Shown: one piece after another, positions 53,161-63,198 of the stretch
Layout of the letters: each line of letters opens with the position of its first letter
Numbering within the stretch: the stretch's first letter is position 1
Assembly (NCBI RefSeq): GCF_000970685.1
Contig: NZ_LAJB01000017.1
Span: forward strand, 61,926-125,925
Reading direction: 5' to 3'
Source of the DNA: Domibacillus indicus
Lineage (GTDB): Bacteria > Bacillota > Bacilli > Bacillales > Domibacillaceae
DNA length: 64,000 nucleotides
Position numbers and translations under genes: made by a program
The notes under the pieces: generated by a model
The model's input: only the letters and a program-made list of their open reading frames with translations
The model's database searches: none
Told to the model about the DNA's origin: nothing

Positions 53161-53856
53161 ATGTTTAAACTGCTTTTGATTGAAGATGACACAACCCTTT
53201 TTGAAGAAATTAAAGACCGTCTTATACAATGGTCTTACGATGTATACGGCATCAGTGATTTCGGCCAGGTGATGAGTGAATTTACAGCTGTCCAGCCTGA
53301 TCTTGTGATCATTGACATCCAGCTGCCGAAATTTGACGGGTTTCATTGGTGCCGGATGATCCGCTCGCATTCAAACGTCCCGATCTTATTTCTGTCGTCA
53401 CGTGACCATCCAACGGACATGGTAATGTCTATGCAGCTGGGGGCCGATGATTTTATTCAAAAGCCATTTCACTTTGATGTACTGATCGCCAAGGTACAAG
53501 CGGTGCTTCGGCGCGTTTACAATTACAGCACTGCCCCCTCCTCTCTCAAAGTCTGGTGCGGAGCGACCATCGATTATGATAAAAACACACTCCAAAACAG
53601 CGGCGGCCTGGTTGAACTGACAAAAAATGAAATGTTTATTTTAAAGCAGCTTGTTGAACAAAAAAATAAAATCGTCAGCCGGGACGATTTAATTAAGAGC
53701 CTGTGGGAGGATGAGCGATTTGTCAGCGATAACACCCTGACCGTCAATGTAAACCGGCTTCGAAAAAAATTGGATGAAATTGAGCTTGGCCGTTTTATCG
53801 AAACAAAAGTTGGTCAGGGATATATCGCCATCGAAGAGGAATACAGGCATGATTAA
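53161..53856 (+). CDS. BceR-like response regulator
   Basis: 231-residue OmpR-type regulator: receiver (LLIEDD; phosphoacceptor in VIIDIQLPKFDGF) and winged helix with TVNVNRLRKKL. It begins the cluster regulator, kinase, ATPase, permease typical of peptide-antibiotic detoxification modules. GGTGA precedes the ATG at 53161. Confidence 0.9.
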   Translation: MFKLLLIEDDTTLFEEIKDRLIQWSYDVYGISDFGQVMSEFTAVQPDLVIIDIQLPKFDGFHWCRMIRSHSNVPILFLSSRDHPTDMVMSMQLGADDFIQKPFHFDVLIAKVQAVLRRVYNYSTAPSSLKVWCGATIDYDKNTLQNSGGLVELTKNEMFILKQLVEQKNKIVSRDDLIKSLWEDERFVSDNTLTVNVNRLRKKLDEIELGRFIETKVGQGYIAIEEEYRHD

Positions 53857-54856
53857 AATATACATAAAAGAACGGGGCAGCTGGATCGGCTTTTTTTTCA
53901 TTCAGCAGCTGTTGATTTTCCTTATCGCATTCGTGGATAGTACGGTCCCTTTTTCTTCAATTTTATATATAAATCTGTTGTCCTTCCTTTCGTTTCTTTT
54001 TTTCTTTGCGTTTCGCTTTTATAAAGAAACCGCTTTTTACCGGCAGCTGCGGGACCGGGACCCCTCCCTTGATGTAAGCACACTGGGCGAGGCCGAAAGC
54101 CCATTTGAGCACATTGCCAAAACAGGTTTTACGGAACAAATTGAGTACTATAAACAAAAAGCTTCCCAGAACCGGACAGAATTAGAGCAGGAAAAAGATG
54201 ACCTGCTTGCCTGGGTTCATGAAGTAAAAACACCTTTGACCGCCATGCATTTAATGATTGACCGCCTGGAGGATGACAGGGCAAAAGCACAGCTGACCTA
54301 TGAATGGCTTCGCATTCATTTGCTTTTAGACCGCCAGCTGCACCAAAAGCGGATGCCTTTTATTGAAAATGACCTGTACATAGAACAAGTGAAGATTGAG
54401 CCGCTGCTGTTCACCGAAATCCGCGCTCTTCAATCCTGGTGCCTGCAAAAAGGCATTGGCTTTGATGTGGAACTTGACACCGGCTCTGTACTCAGTGACG
54501 TAAAATGGCTGGCTTTTATTTTTCGCCAGCTGCTTGCCAACGCTGTGAAATACAGTTATTCAGGAGATATTATGATCCGCAGCAGCCAAAGGGGAAGCCG
54601 GACAGCTGTGACCATTACCAACTTCGGCCGCGGTATTTCTCCGCAGGATCTCCCGCGTATTTTTGACAAGGGGTTTACGGCAACCGGCGGGAACCATCAG
54701 TCAAATTCTTCAACCGGTATGGGGCTTTATTTGGCTAAAAAAGCTGCCGATTCCCTGCTTATCAGCATCGATGCTTTCTCTACTCCTGAATCAGGGACAA
54801 CGTTTACCCTCACCTTTCCTGAATCGAATGCATTTACCCGCATGACAGGCATGTGA
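53849..54856 (+). CDS. BceS-like intramembrane-sensing histidine kinase
   Basis: 335 residues with two N-terminal membrane segments (about 13-32 and 38-58) and almost no extracellular loop, then DHp with WVHEVKTPLTAMHL (phosphoacceptor His) and an ATPase domain (RQLLANAVKYS, GMGLYLAKKAAD). Kinases of this class sense through the partner ABC permease. It overlaps the regulator gene by 8 bp. Confidence 0.9.
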   Translation: MIKIYIKERGSWIGFFFIQQLLIFLIAFVDSTVPFSSILYINLLSFLSFLFFFAFRFYKETAFYRQLRDRDPSLDVSTLGEAESPFEHIAKTGFTEQIEYYKQKASQNRTELEQEKDDLLAWVHEVKTPLTAMHLMIDRLEDDRAKAQLTYEWLRIHLLLDRQLHQKRMPFIENDLYIEQVKIEPLLFTEIRALQSWCLQKGIGFDVELDTGSVLSDVKWLAFIFRQLLANAVKYSYSGDIMIRSSQRGSRTAVTITNFGRGISPQDLPRIFDKGFTATGGNHQSNSSTGMGLYLAKKAADSLLISIDAFSTPESGTTFTLTFPESNAFTRMTGM

Positions 54857-54883
54857 CAAAAGTGTCACATGCCTTTGTTTTTT
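54848..54883 (+). terminator. Terminator between kinase and ABC genes
   Basis: Stem GGCATGTGAC / GTCACATGCC with AAAA loop region, containing the kinase stop codon and followed by a T-rich tail. It separates expression of the two-component genes from the transporter genes. Confidence 0.8.
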
Positions 54884-54955
54884 GTTCGCTCAATCAAAGG
54901 ACTTTTTTTCTCCGCGTTTTTACAATAAAAGTATCGATAAAAGGAGTGAATAAAT

Positions 54956-55717
54956 ATGAGTATGCTTGAGGCGACAAAGCTTCGTAAAAGCTATGGAAAC
55001 AAATTTAACCGGCAGGAAGTGCTGAAAGGCATTGATATTCGCGTAGAAAAAGGGGAGTTTATCAGCATCATGGGAGCGTCCGGCTCAGGAAAAACCACAC
55101 TTTTAAATGTGCTTTCTTCCATTGACCAGGCAAGCCAGGGCACAATCTGGATCGATGGGCACGAAATGACAGCAATGAAAGAAAAAAAGCTGGCTGAGTT
55201 CCGCAAGCAGCATCTCGGCTTTATTTTTCAGGATTATAACCTGCTTGATACACTGACAGTGAAAGAAAATATACTCCTGCCTCTTACTATTGCCAAAACT
55301 GGTAAAAAAGAAGCAACAGAGCGGTTTAATGTTATCGCTGATGAACTTGGCATTTACGAAATCCGCGACAAATATCCAAATGAAATCTCCGGCGGACAAA
55401 AGCAGCGGACTTCTGCGGCACGGGCGTTTATCCATGAACCGAGTATGATTTTTGCAGATGAGCCGACCGGTGCACTCGATTCCAAATCGGCCTCTGACCT
55501 CCTCAATAAATTAACTGCTTTAAACCAGAAGCGGTCCGCCACGATTATGATGGTCACCCACGATCCGACGGCTGCCAGCTTCGGAAGCCGGGTTGTTTTC
55601 ATTAAAGACGGGCAGATGTATACTCAGCTTAATAAAGGAGATCAGTCAAGACAGATCTTTTTTCAAGATATTATGAAAACCCAGGCCCTTTTAAGCGGGG
55701 TGCAGCATGAGCATTAA
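54956..55717 (+). CDS. BceA-like ABC transporter ATPase
   Basis: 253 residues: Walker [11 protein letters not shown]-loop FQDYNLLD, signature SGGQKQR, Walker [13 protein letters not shown]. It is a MacB-type ATPase paired with the downstream permease. AAGGAGTGA precedes the ATG. The short gap after the terminator should hold its promoter, presumably activated by the BceR-like regulator. Confidence 0.92.
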   Translation: MSMLEATKLRKSYGNKFNRQEVLKGIDIRVEKGEFISIMGASGSGKTTLLNVLSSIDQASQGTIWIDGHEMTAMKEKKLAEFRKQHLGFIFQDYNLLDTLTVKENILLPLTIAKTGKKEATERFNVIADELGIYEIRDKYPNEISGGQKQRTSAARAFIHEPSMIFADEPTGALDSKSASDLLNKLTALNQKRSATIMMVTHDPTAASFGSRVVFIKDGQMYTQLNKGDQSRQIFFQDIMKTQALLSGVQHEH

Positions 55718-57650
55718 TCAGCTGATCGTCCGGAATTTAAAAAAGAATTTAAAAAACTATTATTTGTATGTATTTGCTCTTGTTTTCAGTGCGGCTCTTT
55801 ATTTTGCCTTTGTCACTCTTCAGTACGATCCATCAATGGACGAAGTGGAAGGCAGCATTAAAGGAGCTGCCGGAATCCGGGCCGCTTCTGTGCTGCTAAT
55901 TGGGATTGTAACGATTTTTCTTTTGTATGCGAATGTGATTTTTATTAAGCGCCGAAGCAAAGAAATCGGGCTGCTTCAGCTGATTGGGATGACCAGGCGG
56001 CAGATCTTTAAAATTTTAAGCCTGGAAAATCTAATTTTGTATTTTGGCTCGCTTGTGATCGGGCTGCTTCTCGGATTTGCGGCTTCCAAGCTGGTTATTA
56101 TGATTCTATTTAAAATTACCGGAGTGGATGCGATCGCTTCCCTGTCTTTTTCACCGCAGGCACTTCTGCAGACACTGATTGTTTTTGGTTTAATTTATGT
56201 ATTTATCCTGCTGATGAACGGATTGTTTATTAAGCGCCAGAACATCCTGGCCTTATTTCGTGTGATGAGCACGATGGAAGAGCGCGGCAAACGCATTTCC
56301 GTGATTGAAATCATCATCGGCCTGCTCGGTATCGGCTTGATTGTGACCGGCTACTTTGTTTCATCAAAGCTGTTCGATGGCGATTTCACCTCCATGACAG
56401 CACTGTTTGGAGCTATGATTTTTATCCTGGCCTCCGTTATTATCGGGACATATCTTTTTTATAAAGGATCGGTCCGCTTCTTGTTTCATCTTATAAGAAA
56501 GCAGAAAAACGGCTACTTAACGGTAAATGACGTTTTGTCTCTGTCTTCCATTATGTTCCGGATGCGTTCAAATGCGTTAATGCTGACTGTTATTACAACA
56601 GTGTCCGCGCTCGCGATTGGTCTTCTGTCACTCAGCTATATTTCCTACTATTCAGCTGAAAGATTAGCCCAGCAAATCGTCCCTGATGATTTTTCACTTT
56701 TGAATGAAAAAAATGCCATAGCTCTAAAGCAGGAATTTGACCAGCAAAACATTGCATACAGTGAAAAGCGGATTGAAGTAGTGATGGCAAACGTAAATGT
56801 CTCGAAGATTATGGAAAATGATCTTGAGGGAGACACCTTTTTTTCTGATAACATGCTGATGCCGGTTATTAGCGACCAGGATACAGAAGGAATAAATGTA
56901 TCGCCTGAGGATACTATTTTTTCAGGGTATAACGATGCAGTAAGTAAAATGATGCCGTTTGGAGATTCCGGTCCGGTTGAACTGCTTGGAAAAAAAGATA
57001 AAATTAAACAAAATTACATCGGTCTTGAACGGGACTACCTGCTTCCTCTTCAATTCACAAGCGGCGGCCTTCCCGTAGCGATAGTGGATGAAACGGTTTT
57101 TAACCGGTTAAAGCAGGATGCCGATCCAGCACTTCAAAACGAGTTTTCTGAGTATATTGGAATCCAGCTGGCAGACAAAACAGAGCTGGATAAAGCAAAC
57201 GCTCTTTTTCAAGAGCAGGGATTCGATGACACTCTTCAGTTTTCACAGCTGGAGGCAGTGAATGGACAAAAGCAGCAGATGGGGCTCATTATGTTTATTG
57301 TCGGCTTTTTAGGCCTTACTTTTCTAGTGACATCCGGCTGTATTTTATACTTTAAGCAAATGGATGAAAGCGAGCAGGAACGGGGCAGCTATACGATTTT
57401 GCGCAAGCTCGGCTACACCCGCGGCGATCTTTTGCGCGGCATTCAAATCAAGCAGCTTTTCAGCTTTGGCATCCCGCTTGCAGTCGGCCTTTCACACAGC
57501 TATTTCGCCGTTAAATCCGGCTGGTTTTTCTTCGGCAGCGAGCTGTGGGCGCCCATGCTGATCGTAATGCTGCTCTATACCGCCCTTTACTCTATCTTCG
57601 GTGTTTTATCGGTGCTGTACTGTAAAAAAGTCATTAAGGATGCCCTCTAA
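55707..57650 (+). CDS. BceB-like ABC transporter permease
   Basis: 647 residues with about ten membrane segments, FtsX-like domains at both ends and an extracellular domain of about 200 residues (about 310-520), the hallmark of BceB-type permeases that free lipid II-cycle intermediates from peptide antibiotics. It overlaps the ATPase gene by 11 bp. Antibiotic specificity cannot be read from the sequence. Confidence 0.9.
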   Translation: MSINQLIVRNLKKNLKNYYLYVFALVFSAALYFAFVTLQYDPSMDEVEGSIKGAAGIRAASVLLIGIVTIFLLYANVIFIKRRSKEIGLLQLIGMTRRQIFKILSLENLILYFGSLVIGLLLGFAASKLVIMILFKITGVDAIASLSFSPQALLQTLIVFGLIYVFILLMNGLFIKRQNILALFRVMSTMEERGKRISVIEIIIGLLGIGLIVTGYFVSSKLFDGDFTSMTALFGAMIFILASVIIGTYLFYKGSVRFLFHLIRKQKNGYLTVNDVLSLSSIMFRMRSNALMLTVITTVSALAIGLLSLSYISYYSAERLAQQIVPDDFSLLNEKNAIALKQEFDQQNIAYSEKRIEVVMANVNVSKIMENDLEGDTFFSDNMLMPVISDQDTEGINVSPEDTIFSGYNDAVSKMMPFGDSGPVELLGKKDKIKQNYIGLERDYLLPLQFTSGGLPVAIVDETVFNRLKQDADPALQNEFSEYIGIQLADKTELDKANALFQEQGFDDTLQFSQLEAVNGQKQQMGLIMFIVGFLGLTFLVTSGCILYFKQMDESEQERGSYTILRKLGYTRGDLLRGIQIKQLFSFGIPLAVGLSHSYFAVKSGWFFFGSELWAPMLIVMLLYTALYSIFGVLSVLYCKKVIKDAL

Positions 57651-57670
57651 CAAAACCGAAGAGAAGCACC

Positions 57671-57719
57671 GCCTGGCCATACAGCAGCACTGCTGTTTGA
57701 CCAGGCTTTTTTGTTTTTC
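57671..57719 (+). terminator. Terminator after the BceAB-like genes
   Basis: GCCTGGCCA...CAGCAG / CTGCTG...TGACCAGGC with a T-rich tail. Confidence 0.78.
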
Positions 57720-57878
57720 TGACTATGATCCGCTCCCCCTGCTCAGCTGAACGATTAATGATAAATGGATCGGGTAAATGAAAAAAGCATGACTTATTTT
57801 TAAGGAGGAACCGGCCACGGAAAAAGTTGACACGAGCCAGAGCAGCCAGCAGGCCGCCGTCAAACGAAAAAATGAAAC

Positions 57879-57916
57879 AAAAAACCGGGCTCATTTAAAT
57901 CGAGAGTCCGGTTTTT
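57879..57916. terminator. Terminator of the membrane diguanylate cyclase gene
   Basis: AAAAAACCGG...CTC / GAG...CCGGTTTTT, symmetric, downstream of the stop at 57941 on the minus strand. The interval 57720-57878 has no supported gene. Confidence 0.75.
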
Positions 57917-57940
57917 CATTTCATGCGACTTTTCTTCCTT

Positions 57941-59050
57941 TTAATGTTGTGCCAGTAACGAGTCACAGGCCACCTGATTTTTCCCGCTTCGTTTTGCTTT
58001 ATATAACAGAGCATCCGCCTGCTGGAAGAAATCGAGCCTGGTAAGACTTTGATCAAAATCTTTTAACCCGATACTCACTGTAACGTTTAACCCGTTCATT
58101 TCTTCATGCTGTATACCGGCAATATGCTCCCGGATGGCTTCAATGACATCGTAAGCATCCGTTACCTTTTTATTTGTAAGCAAGAGAGCAAACTCCTCTC
58201 CCCCATAACGGGCAACTATATCGTTTTCCGATGCTTTTTCCACAATCGCATGTGCCAGTCTTTTCAACACAAGATCGCCTATATTGTGTCCATACGTATC
58301 GTTGATGTTTTTAAAGTTATCGATGTCCAATATAGCCAGCTGGAGCGGCATACCGTACTGCCTGCTTTGCTCTACAAGGTAATCCATGTATTCGTGAAAA
58401 GTTTTATGGTTGTAGAGACCTGTTAATGCATCTACCTTGGAGAGCCTCTCCATCATTGTACTTTTTACAAGCAGTTCTTTTTCTTTTTCAGAGGCTTTCT
58501 GAAGAATTTGCAGTACTTCACTTCCCCTTTGAATAACAGCTGAATAAATAAAGTACCCGGCAACGAGGATAAGCATATAGGAGAAATACTCATATTCTGT
58601 AACCGCTCTTCTTACAGCTGGAATTAAATAGATTCCCGTTAGCGCCACAAAATTAACATAAAAGCTGAAAAGCAATTTCTTTTTATCAAAATAAATTAAT
58701 GCGACCGCCATCGGCAGAAGCAGGACAGTCTGCAGCCCGGTAACGTTCGGATGCCTGATAATAATCACAAGAGCCACTAATGTACCGGTAACAGTCAATA
58801 CTCGGGAACTGTATATTTTCTTTGCTTTTACAATAAGCAAGCAACCGAGCATAACTATTAATTGAATACCTGTAGGCAAAAGAACTTTTTCTAGGGCGAA
58901 CTCTTTGGCCTCTTCCGGAAAATAATACAACTTTACCGCCAGACCTGTACATTGGCCGATCAGCGAAACCAGCACCATTAGCCAATAAAAATGAATTATT
59001 TTTTCAGACCATTGCTTATAGTTCATTCTGGATATATTGTGAGACTCCAT
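57941..59050 (-). CDS. Membrane-bound GGDEF diguanylate cyclase
   Basis: 369 residues: five or six membrane segments (about 15-185), a short coiled linker (SEKEKELLVKSTMMERLSKVD) and a GGDEF domain with GGEEF active loop. The position of the RxxD inhibitory site reads SEND, so product inhibition through the I-site is probably absent. GAGGGG precedes the ATG at 59050; the longer frame is rejected. The 293-bp gap upstream shows nothing beyond promoter-like AT-rich sequence. Confidence 0.9.
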   Translation of the reverse strand: MESHNISRMNYKQWSEKIIHFYWLMVLVSLIGQCTGLAVKLYYFPEEAKEFALEKVLLPTGIQLIVMLGCLLIVKAKKIYSSRVLTVTGTLVALVIIIRHPNVTGLQTVLLLPMAVALIYFDKKKLLFSFYVNFVALTGIYLIPAVRRAVTEYEYFSYMLILVAGYFIYSAVIQRGSEVLQILQKASEKEKELLVKSTMMERLSKVDALTGLYNHKTFHEYMDYLVEQSRQYGMPLQLAILDIDNFKNINDTYGHNIGDLVLKRLAHAIVEKASENDIVARYGGEEFALLLTNKKVTDAYDVIEAIREHIAGIQHEEMNGLNVTVSIGLKDFDQSLTRLDFFQQADALLYKAKRSGKNQVACDSLLAQH

Positions 59051-59343
59051 TAAAACCCCTCCCGATTGCTCTTTCAGAAAAGGACTATATACCTTCATTA
59101 TACATGAAAACAGATCAAAAAACCTATTTGATAGTGAAAATTAAAATTATTATTTAAGACTATTTACATGGTTAAATTCCATACTGTACCTGTTACTCTT
59201 TTGTATTTGTGTATATACTTCTGCATACATCATGGCAGTTAGATTGAAAGAGCTGCTTTCTAAATCGCAAAACCGCTGAATGAAGAGCAGAAGATTGGAA
59301 ACGATACTTCTATACGCTCGTTTTAGTACGCAGGAGGAATGAA

Positions 59344-60570
59344 ATGAACCTACAATCTGGAACGTATTACTGGCCGGCTACATTCCCCGATGCCCCTTCT
59401 TATCCGTCCTTAAAAGAGGATCGTGATTTGGATGTACTAATTGTTGGAGGCGGAAGCTCCGCTGCCCAGTGTGCTTATTATCTTGCCGCTTCTCATTTAA
59501 AAACGGCTGTCGTAGAAAAAGGAAAAATCGGCCACGGCAGTACAAGCACAAATACGGCACTTATTCAGTATTCAGGGGAGAAAATGTTTACCAATCTGAT
59601 TAACACATTTGGGAAAGGTTACATTGGGCGGCATCTGCAATTATTAAAAGAAGCAATTAATGAAATTGAGGCGGCTTCCAGGACAGCTGAAATCGACTGT
59701 GAATTTACGCGAAGAGACACCCTTTACTTTGCCAGCTGCAAAGAAGACGTTAACCGGCTGAAAAAAGAATACGAATTATTAAAGCAGCATAACTTCCAGC
59801 TGGATTTTTTAAAAGAACAGGAAATCAAAGCGAGGTATCCATTCAGCAAGGACGCGGCTATCTACTCCTACAACGATGGGGAACTAAATCCTTTCAAGTT
59901 CACCCATTCTCTGTTTGACTACTCGGCACAAAAAGGAGTTTCTATTTATGAAAACACCGAAGTGAATGGCTATCATTATGACCGGCAGCAAAATCGGGCA
60001 ATTGTTTCCACGAAAACGGGACATTCCATTAAAGCGCGCCATGTGATTTTTGCGGCAGGCTATGAAGGACTAGAAGTGAAAAAAGAGAAAAAAGCTTCTT
60101 TTGTAAGTACGTACACAGTCACGACAAATCCGGTACAGGATTTATCCACCTGGTATAACCGGACGCTTATCTGGGAAACAGCCCGCCCTTATTTGTTTAT
60201 GCGCACAACCGCTGATAACCGCATTATTATTGGCGGCCTTGATGACAATACAACCTATCCCGAGGACCGGGACAGCAAGCTTATCCATAAAAAAGATAAG
60301 CTTATTGCAGAATTCAAAAAAATGTTTCCTCATATCCAGGCAGAGCCTGCCTATTATTCGGCTGCCTTTTATGGAGGGACTGTAGATGGGCTGCCGATCA
60401 TCGGCGTGTATGACCAATATCCAAATACCTATTTCCTCTTTGCTTTCGGTGATAATGGAACAGTATACAGCCAGATGCTGGCTAAAATTATTACCCGGGA
60501 AATTATTGAAGGAGGCCATCCTGATTTGCCCTTATATTTACAAAATCGGCCTCTTCTCTCAAAAAGCTAG
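59344..60570 (+). CDS. FAD-dependent oxidoreductase, DAO family
   Basis: 408 residues: N-terminal FAD motif LDVLIVGGGSSAAQCAYYLA, GSTSTNTALIQYSGE substrate-side segment and C-terminal FGDNGTVYSQMLAK, the plan of glycine/D-amino-acid oxidase-like enzymes (YurR/PuuB group). Substrate unknown. AGGAGGA precedes the ATG. Single gene with its own terminator. Confidence 0.87.
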   Translation: MNLQSGTYYWPATFPDAPSYPSLKEDRDLDVLIVGGGSSAAQCAYYLAASHLKTAVVEKGKIGHGSTSTNTALIQYSGEKMFTNLINTFGKGYIGRHLQLLKEAINEIEAASRTAEIDCEFTRRDTLYFASCKEDVNRLKKEYELLKQHNFQLDFLKEQEIKARYPFSKDAAIYSYNDGELNPFKFTHSLFDYSAQKGVSIYENTEVNGYHYDRQQNRAIVSTKTGHSIKARHVIFAAGYEGLEVKKEKKASFVSTYTVTTNPVQDLSTWYNRTLIWETARPYLFMRTTADNRIIIGGLDDNTTYPEDRDSKLIHKKDKLIAEFKKMFPHIQAEPAYYSAAFYGGTVDGLPIIGVYDQYPNTYFLFAFGDNGTVYSQMLAKIITREIIEGGHPDLPLYLQNRPLLSKS

Positions 60571-60575
60571 TATAA

Positions 60576-60611
60576 AAAAGACGGGAGGCGCTTAACTTTC
60601 TCCCTTCTTTT
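60576..60611. terminator. Bidirectional terminator
   Basis: AAAAGA-GGGAG / CTCCC-TCTTTT between the convergent oxidoreductase and diguanylate cyclase genes. Confidence 0.7.
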
Positions 60612-60627
60612 CTTGCTTCTATTTTTA

Positions 60628-62322
60628 TCATTCCCGTTCCGCTATTTGTGGCTTGTATACTTCAATTTGATTCCGGCCCTTTCGCTTGGCTTCATACAAC
60701 GCTTTATCAGCTTTTGACAGCAGGCCTTCCGACTGATCAGCCGGAGCGGCTGTCACAGTTGCCACGCCGATACTTAACGTTAAATATTCTTTAATAGGTG
60801 AACCCCGGTGACGAATACGCGCTTTTTGGATAGCTTCCTGAATCAAATAAGCCGTTTCAATGGCTTTTTCTTTTTTCCGTCCCGGCAGCAGCACCGCGAA
60901 TTCTTCCCCACCGTACCGGGCTGCCAGCTCTTGCGGGCCTCCGGAAATATTCTTTAAAATTTCTCCAACCTTTTGAAGGCAGGCATCACCGGCCTGGTGC
61001 CCGTATAAATCATTGAATGCCTTAAAAAAGTCAATATCAATCATTAAAAGAGAAATCGGCTCCTGAAGATTCTTTGATTGATTCCATTCCTTTTCTAGTG
61101 CTTCATCGAAACTGCGCCGGTTGGCAATCTTCGTAAGCCCGTCAATCATTGAAAGCCTTTTCAGTATTTGGTTGGCTTCTTGAAGTTTTTTTTCTGCCGC
61201 CTTTTTTTCTGTCACATCCCGGAATATCCATAAATATCCGTCGAATTTCCCACCCTCCAGTAAAGGAACAGCATCGCTTTCCACTATTCGGCCGTCTTTT
61301 AAAAAAAGTTCTCCGGACTGCCTCGGAATAGAGCTGCAGTTTTGGCATGAATAAAATGGAAAGTATTCCATTATATTTTGAGATTCCCCTTTTAATGGCC
61401 CTCCTGCCTTCTCTTCAATGCTGTATCCATGAAAAATGTTTTCATAAGCTTCATTGTATAAGGTTCTTTTGCCTTCTTCATCTTCAACCATCACTCCATA
61501 AGGAAGAGAAGAGATAAGCGTTTTGAGCTTCATAGTCGTCTGCCTCAGTTCTTCCTCCATCCTTTTTCTTAATGTTATATCCCTGCTGACGGAAATAATT
61601 TGGACTTCTTCATCAGGACCTTTAATGGGTGTGCACTTCATTTCCAGGTAAATCCACTCACCATTGTCATGCATGCAGCGGTATTCTATTTCTGCTGGAC
61701 TCCAGTTGGATACCATTTCGTGAAAAAAGTGAAACACTCTTTCCCAGTCTTCAGGATGAATATGCTTGATAGGATAGCTGCCAATATATTCGTCTAAATT
61801 CCTTCCTAAAACGGCCGCATGGGAGGGAGAAGCATACAGAACCAGTCCGTCTTCCGCTAACACAGCTACCATATCAGTCATGTGTTCGGAAATCAGGCGG
61901 TAATTGCGTTCATTTTTTTTATAAGCATCAATGCCGGGCTTTCGCGGGGACAGATGGGTGATGGTCCCTGAAAATGACACTATTTTCTGCTCACTGTCTC
62001 GATCTGCCCTCAAAAATAAATGGGCTTCTTCTATCTTTTTTTGCTTCGCTGCCACTTTTATTTCCTTATGAATACCATCTTTTTGCCCGGATATTAAAAT
62101 AGCAAATTGCTGTTGCACGGCTGCCCGGTCATCTGCACTGACAATATCAAAAAAAGATTTCCCCAGCGATTCAGTAACTGTATAGCCGGTTAGTTTTGTC
62201 CATTCTGAGTTAAGAGAAATAAACTCCCTCTCCAAATCAAGCTGAAAGATAACCGCATTATTAACATCTAAAAACTCCTGGTACTTCTTTGTATAGTTTT
62301 CCGATGATTGTTTGTTTTTCAT
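60628..62322 (-). CDS. Multi-PAS GGDEF diguanylate cyclase under a c-di-GMP riboswitch
   Basis: 564 residues without a membrane segment: PAS 1 (about 15-125), PAS 2 with C-terminal PAC (about 140-260), PAS 3 (about 275-390, with CQNC) and GGDEF (GGEEF loop; no RxxD I-site at the expected position). The ATG at 62322 follows GGAGTGA; a longer frame to 62487 lacks such a site. About 200 nt upstream lies a c-di-GMP-I riboswitch and terminator, so its own product should control its transcription. Confidence 0.9.
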   Translation of the reverse strand: MKNKQSSENYTKKYQEFLDVNNAVIFQLDLEREFISLNSEWTKLTGYTVTESLGKSFFDIVSADDRAAVQQQFAILISGQKDGIHKEIKVAAKQKKIEEAHLFLRADRDSEQKIVSFSGTITHLSPRKPGIDAYKKNERNYRLISEHMTDMVAVLAEDGLVLYASPSHAAVLGRNLDEYIGSYPIKHIHPEDWERVFHFFHEMVSNWSPAEIEYRCMHDNGEWIYLEMKCTPIKGPDEEVQIISVSRDITLRKRMEEELRQTTMKLKTLISSLPYGVMVEDEEGKRTLYNEAYENIFHGYSIEEKAGGPLKGESQNIMEYFPFYSCQNCSSIPRQSGELFLKDGRIVESDAVPLLEGGKFDGYLWIFRDVTEKKAAEKKLQEANQILKRLSMIDGLTKIANRRSFDEALEKEWNQSKNLQEPISLLMIDIDFFKAFNDLYGHQAGDACLQKVGEILKNISGGPQELAARYGGEEFAVLLPGRKKEKAIETAYLIQEAIQKARIRHRGSPIKEYLTLSIGVATVTAAPADQSEGLLSKADKALYEAKRKGRNQIEVYKPQIAERE

Positions 62323-62524
62323 TCTAATCACTCCAATTTGATTATAACTACCCTGCAATTGAAAGCAGATGTAGTGGACCGGCTTTTCAAAATAGGAGTT
62401 CCTATTAACCTGCCTTTCAATTAATAAATCGCTTACAAAATTTATTTTAAACCGTTTTTTTATAATACCCTGAAAACTGCCTGGCACGCTGCCAGATTCA
62501 AAACAAATCTTCGTTTAAATACGT

Positions 62525-62555
62525 AAAAAAGGCTATTCCCTTAAAGGAAATAACC
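62525..62555 (-). terminator. Riboswitch-associated terminator
   Basis: On the minus strand GGTTATTTCC pairs, with G-U pairs, with GGGAATAGCC and is followed by TTTTTT. It stands just downstream of the c-di-GMP-I aptamer and is the likely expression platform. Confidence 0.75.
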
Positions 62556-62560
62556 CCATT

Positions 62561-62650
62561 TTCCCGCTGGCGGCCCAGCCGCCGTAGGTTTCCCGTTAGG
62601 CCTGAAGCTTTGCGTCCCCACTTTTCAGCGAGTTTGCCTTTTACAAAAAA
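62561..62650 (-). promoter_or_regulatory. Cyclic di-GMP-I (GEMM) riboswitch aptamer
   Basis: On the minus strand the conserved GEMM-I pieces appear in order: GGCAAAC, a GAAA-capped stem, GGGGACGCAAAGC, CAGGCCTAA, and CGGCTGGGCCGCC. It is followed by an intrinsic terminator and, after about 200 nt of leader, by the GGDEF gene. The leader 62323-62524 contains no other recognised element. Confidence 0.88.
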
Positions 62651-62684
62651 TATAATGAAATAGCGAAAGTCAGCTTTTCTCTTA

Positions 62685-62690
62685 ATTATA
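62685..62690 (-). promoter_or_regulatory. Probable -10 box of the riboswitch transcript
   Basis: TATAAT on the minus strand about 35 nt upstream of the aptamer; the -35 region (TTTATT at 18 bp) is weak. Confidence 0.4.
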
Positions 62691-62883
62691 CTATTAATGA
62701 ATAAACAGAATAAACTACGAATCCACATTTCTCAACTACTTTTAATTAAAACAATTCTCTTGTTATTTAGCAAAATCACTACTTTTTTGAGGCGAAAGAA
62801 ACACGTATTGATTTTATATATCTTGTCTAAAATAATCATGCGGGCAATTTAGAAGCTGCAAACATTAACTGGGGGAGTAATTC

Positions 62884-63198
62884 ATGGAGCTTATACAAAT
62901 ATCGGGTAAGCTGATAACAGGATTTTTTTGCTTTTTTTTCTGATTAAGATTCTAGGCAGGAAATTAATTAACCAATTTACTCTGTTTCCTTTTATTTGCG
63001 CCATTGTTTTAAGTGAGTTACTGGGGAATGCCATCTATAACAGGAAAATGCCAATCACATATATTTTTTACTGTACTTATTTGGGGCGGTTTGCTCTTAT
63101 TAATGGAATTGCTTACTCAGAAATCATTGTTATTAAGAAAGCTGTTTGAAGGAAAACTCTCCATGATTATTCGGATTAAACAGAGAAAGCGGTGTGAA
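62884..63198 (+). pseudogene. DUF421 membrane protein, broken N-terminal fragment
   Basis: GGGGGAG precedes an ATG encoding MELIQISGKLITGFFC, but the frame stops at 62941. The continuation (LIKILGRKLINQFTLFPFICA, split at 20 here) is in another frame and returns to the first after about 63070. Both breaks are at T-runs (62923-62939 and 63064-63069). Rejoined, it gives the N-terminal membrane half of a DUF421 protein up to a short SMIIRIKQ stretch; most of the soluble domain is missing. Confidence 0.75.

Noticed and set aside
57634..57894. 86-codon minus-strand frame between the BceB-like gene and the diguanylate cyclase gene
   Set aside because: It overlaps both a gene end and two terminators; no ribosome binding site.
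57800..57915. AAGGAGG followed 8 nt later by ACG and a charged 30-40 codon frame
   Set aside because: No ATG, GTG or TTG start, and the frame runs into a terminator. It could be a decayed small gene but is not supportable.
62498..62728. 76-codon minus-strand frame upstream of the PAS-GGDEF gene
   Set aside because: It coincides with the c-di-GMP riboswitch and its terminator, which explain the sequence better.
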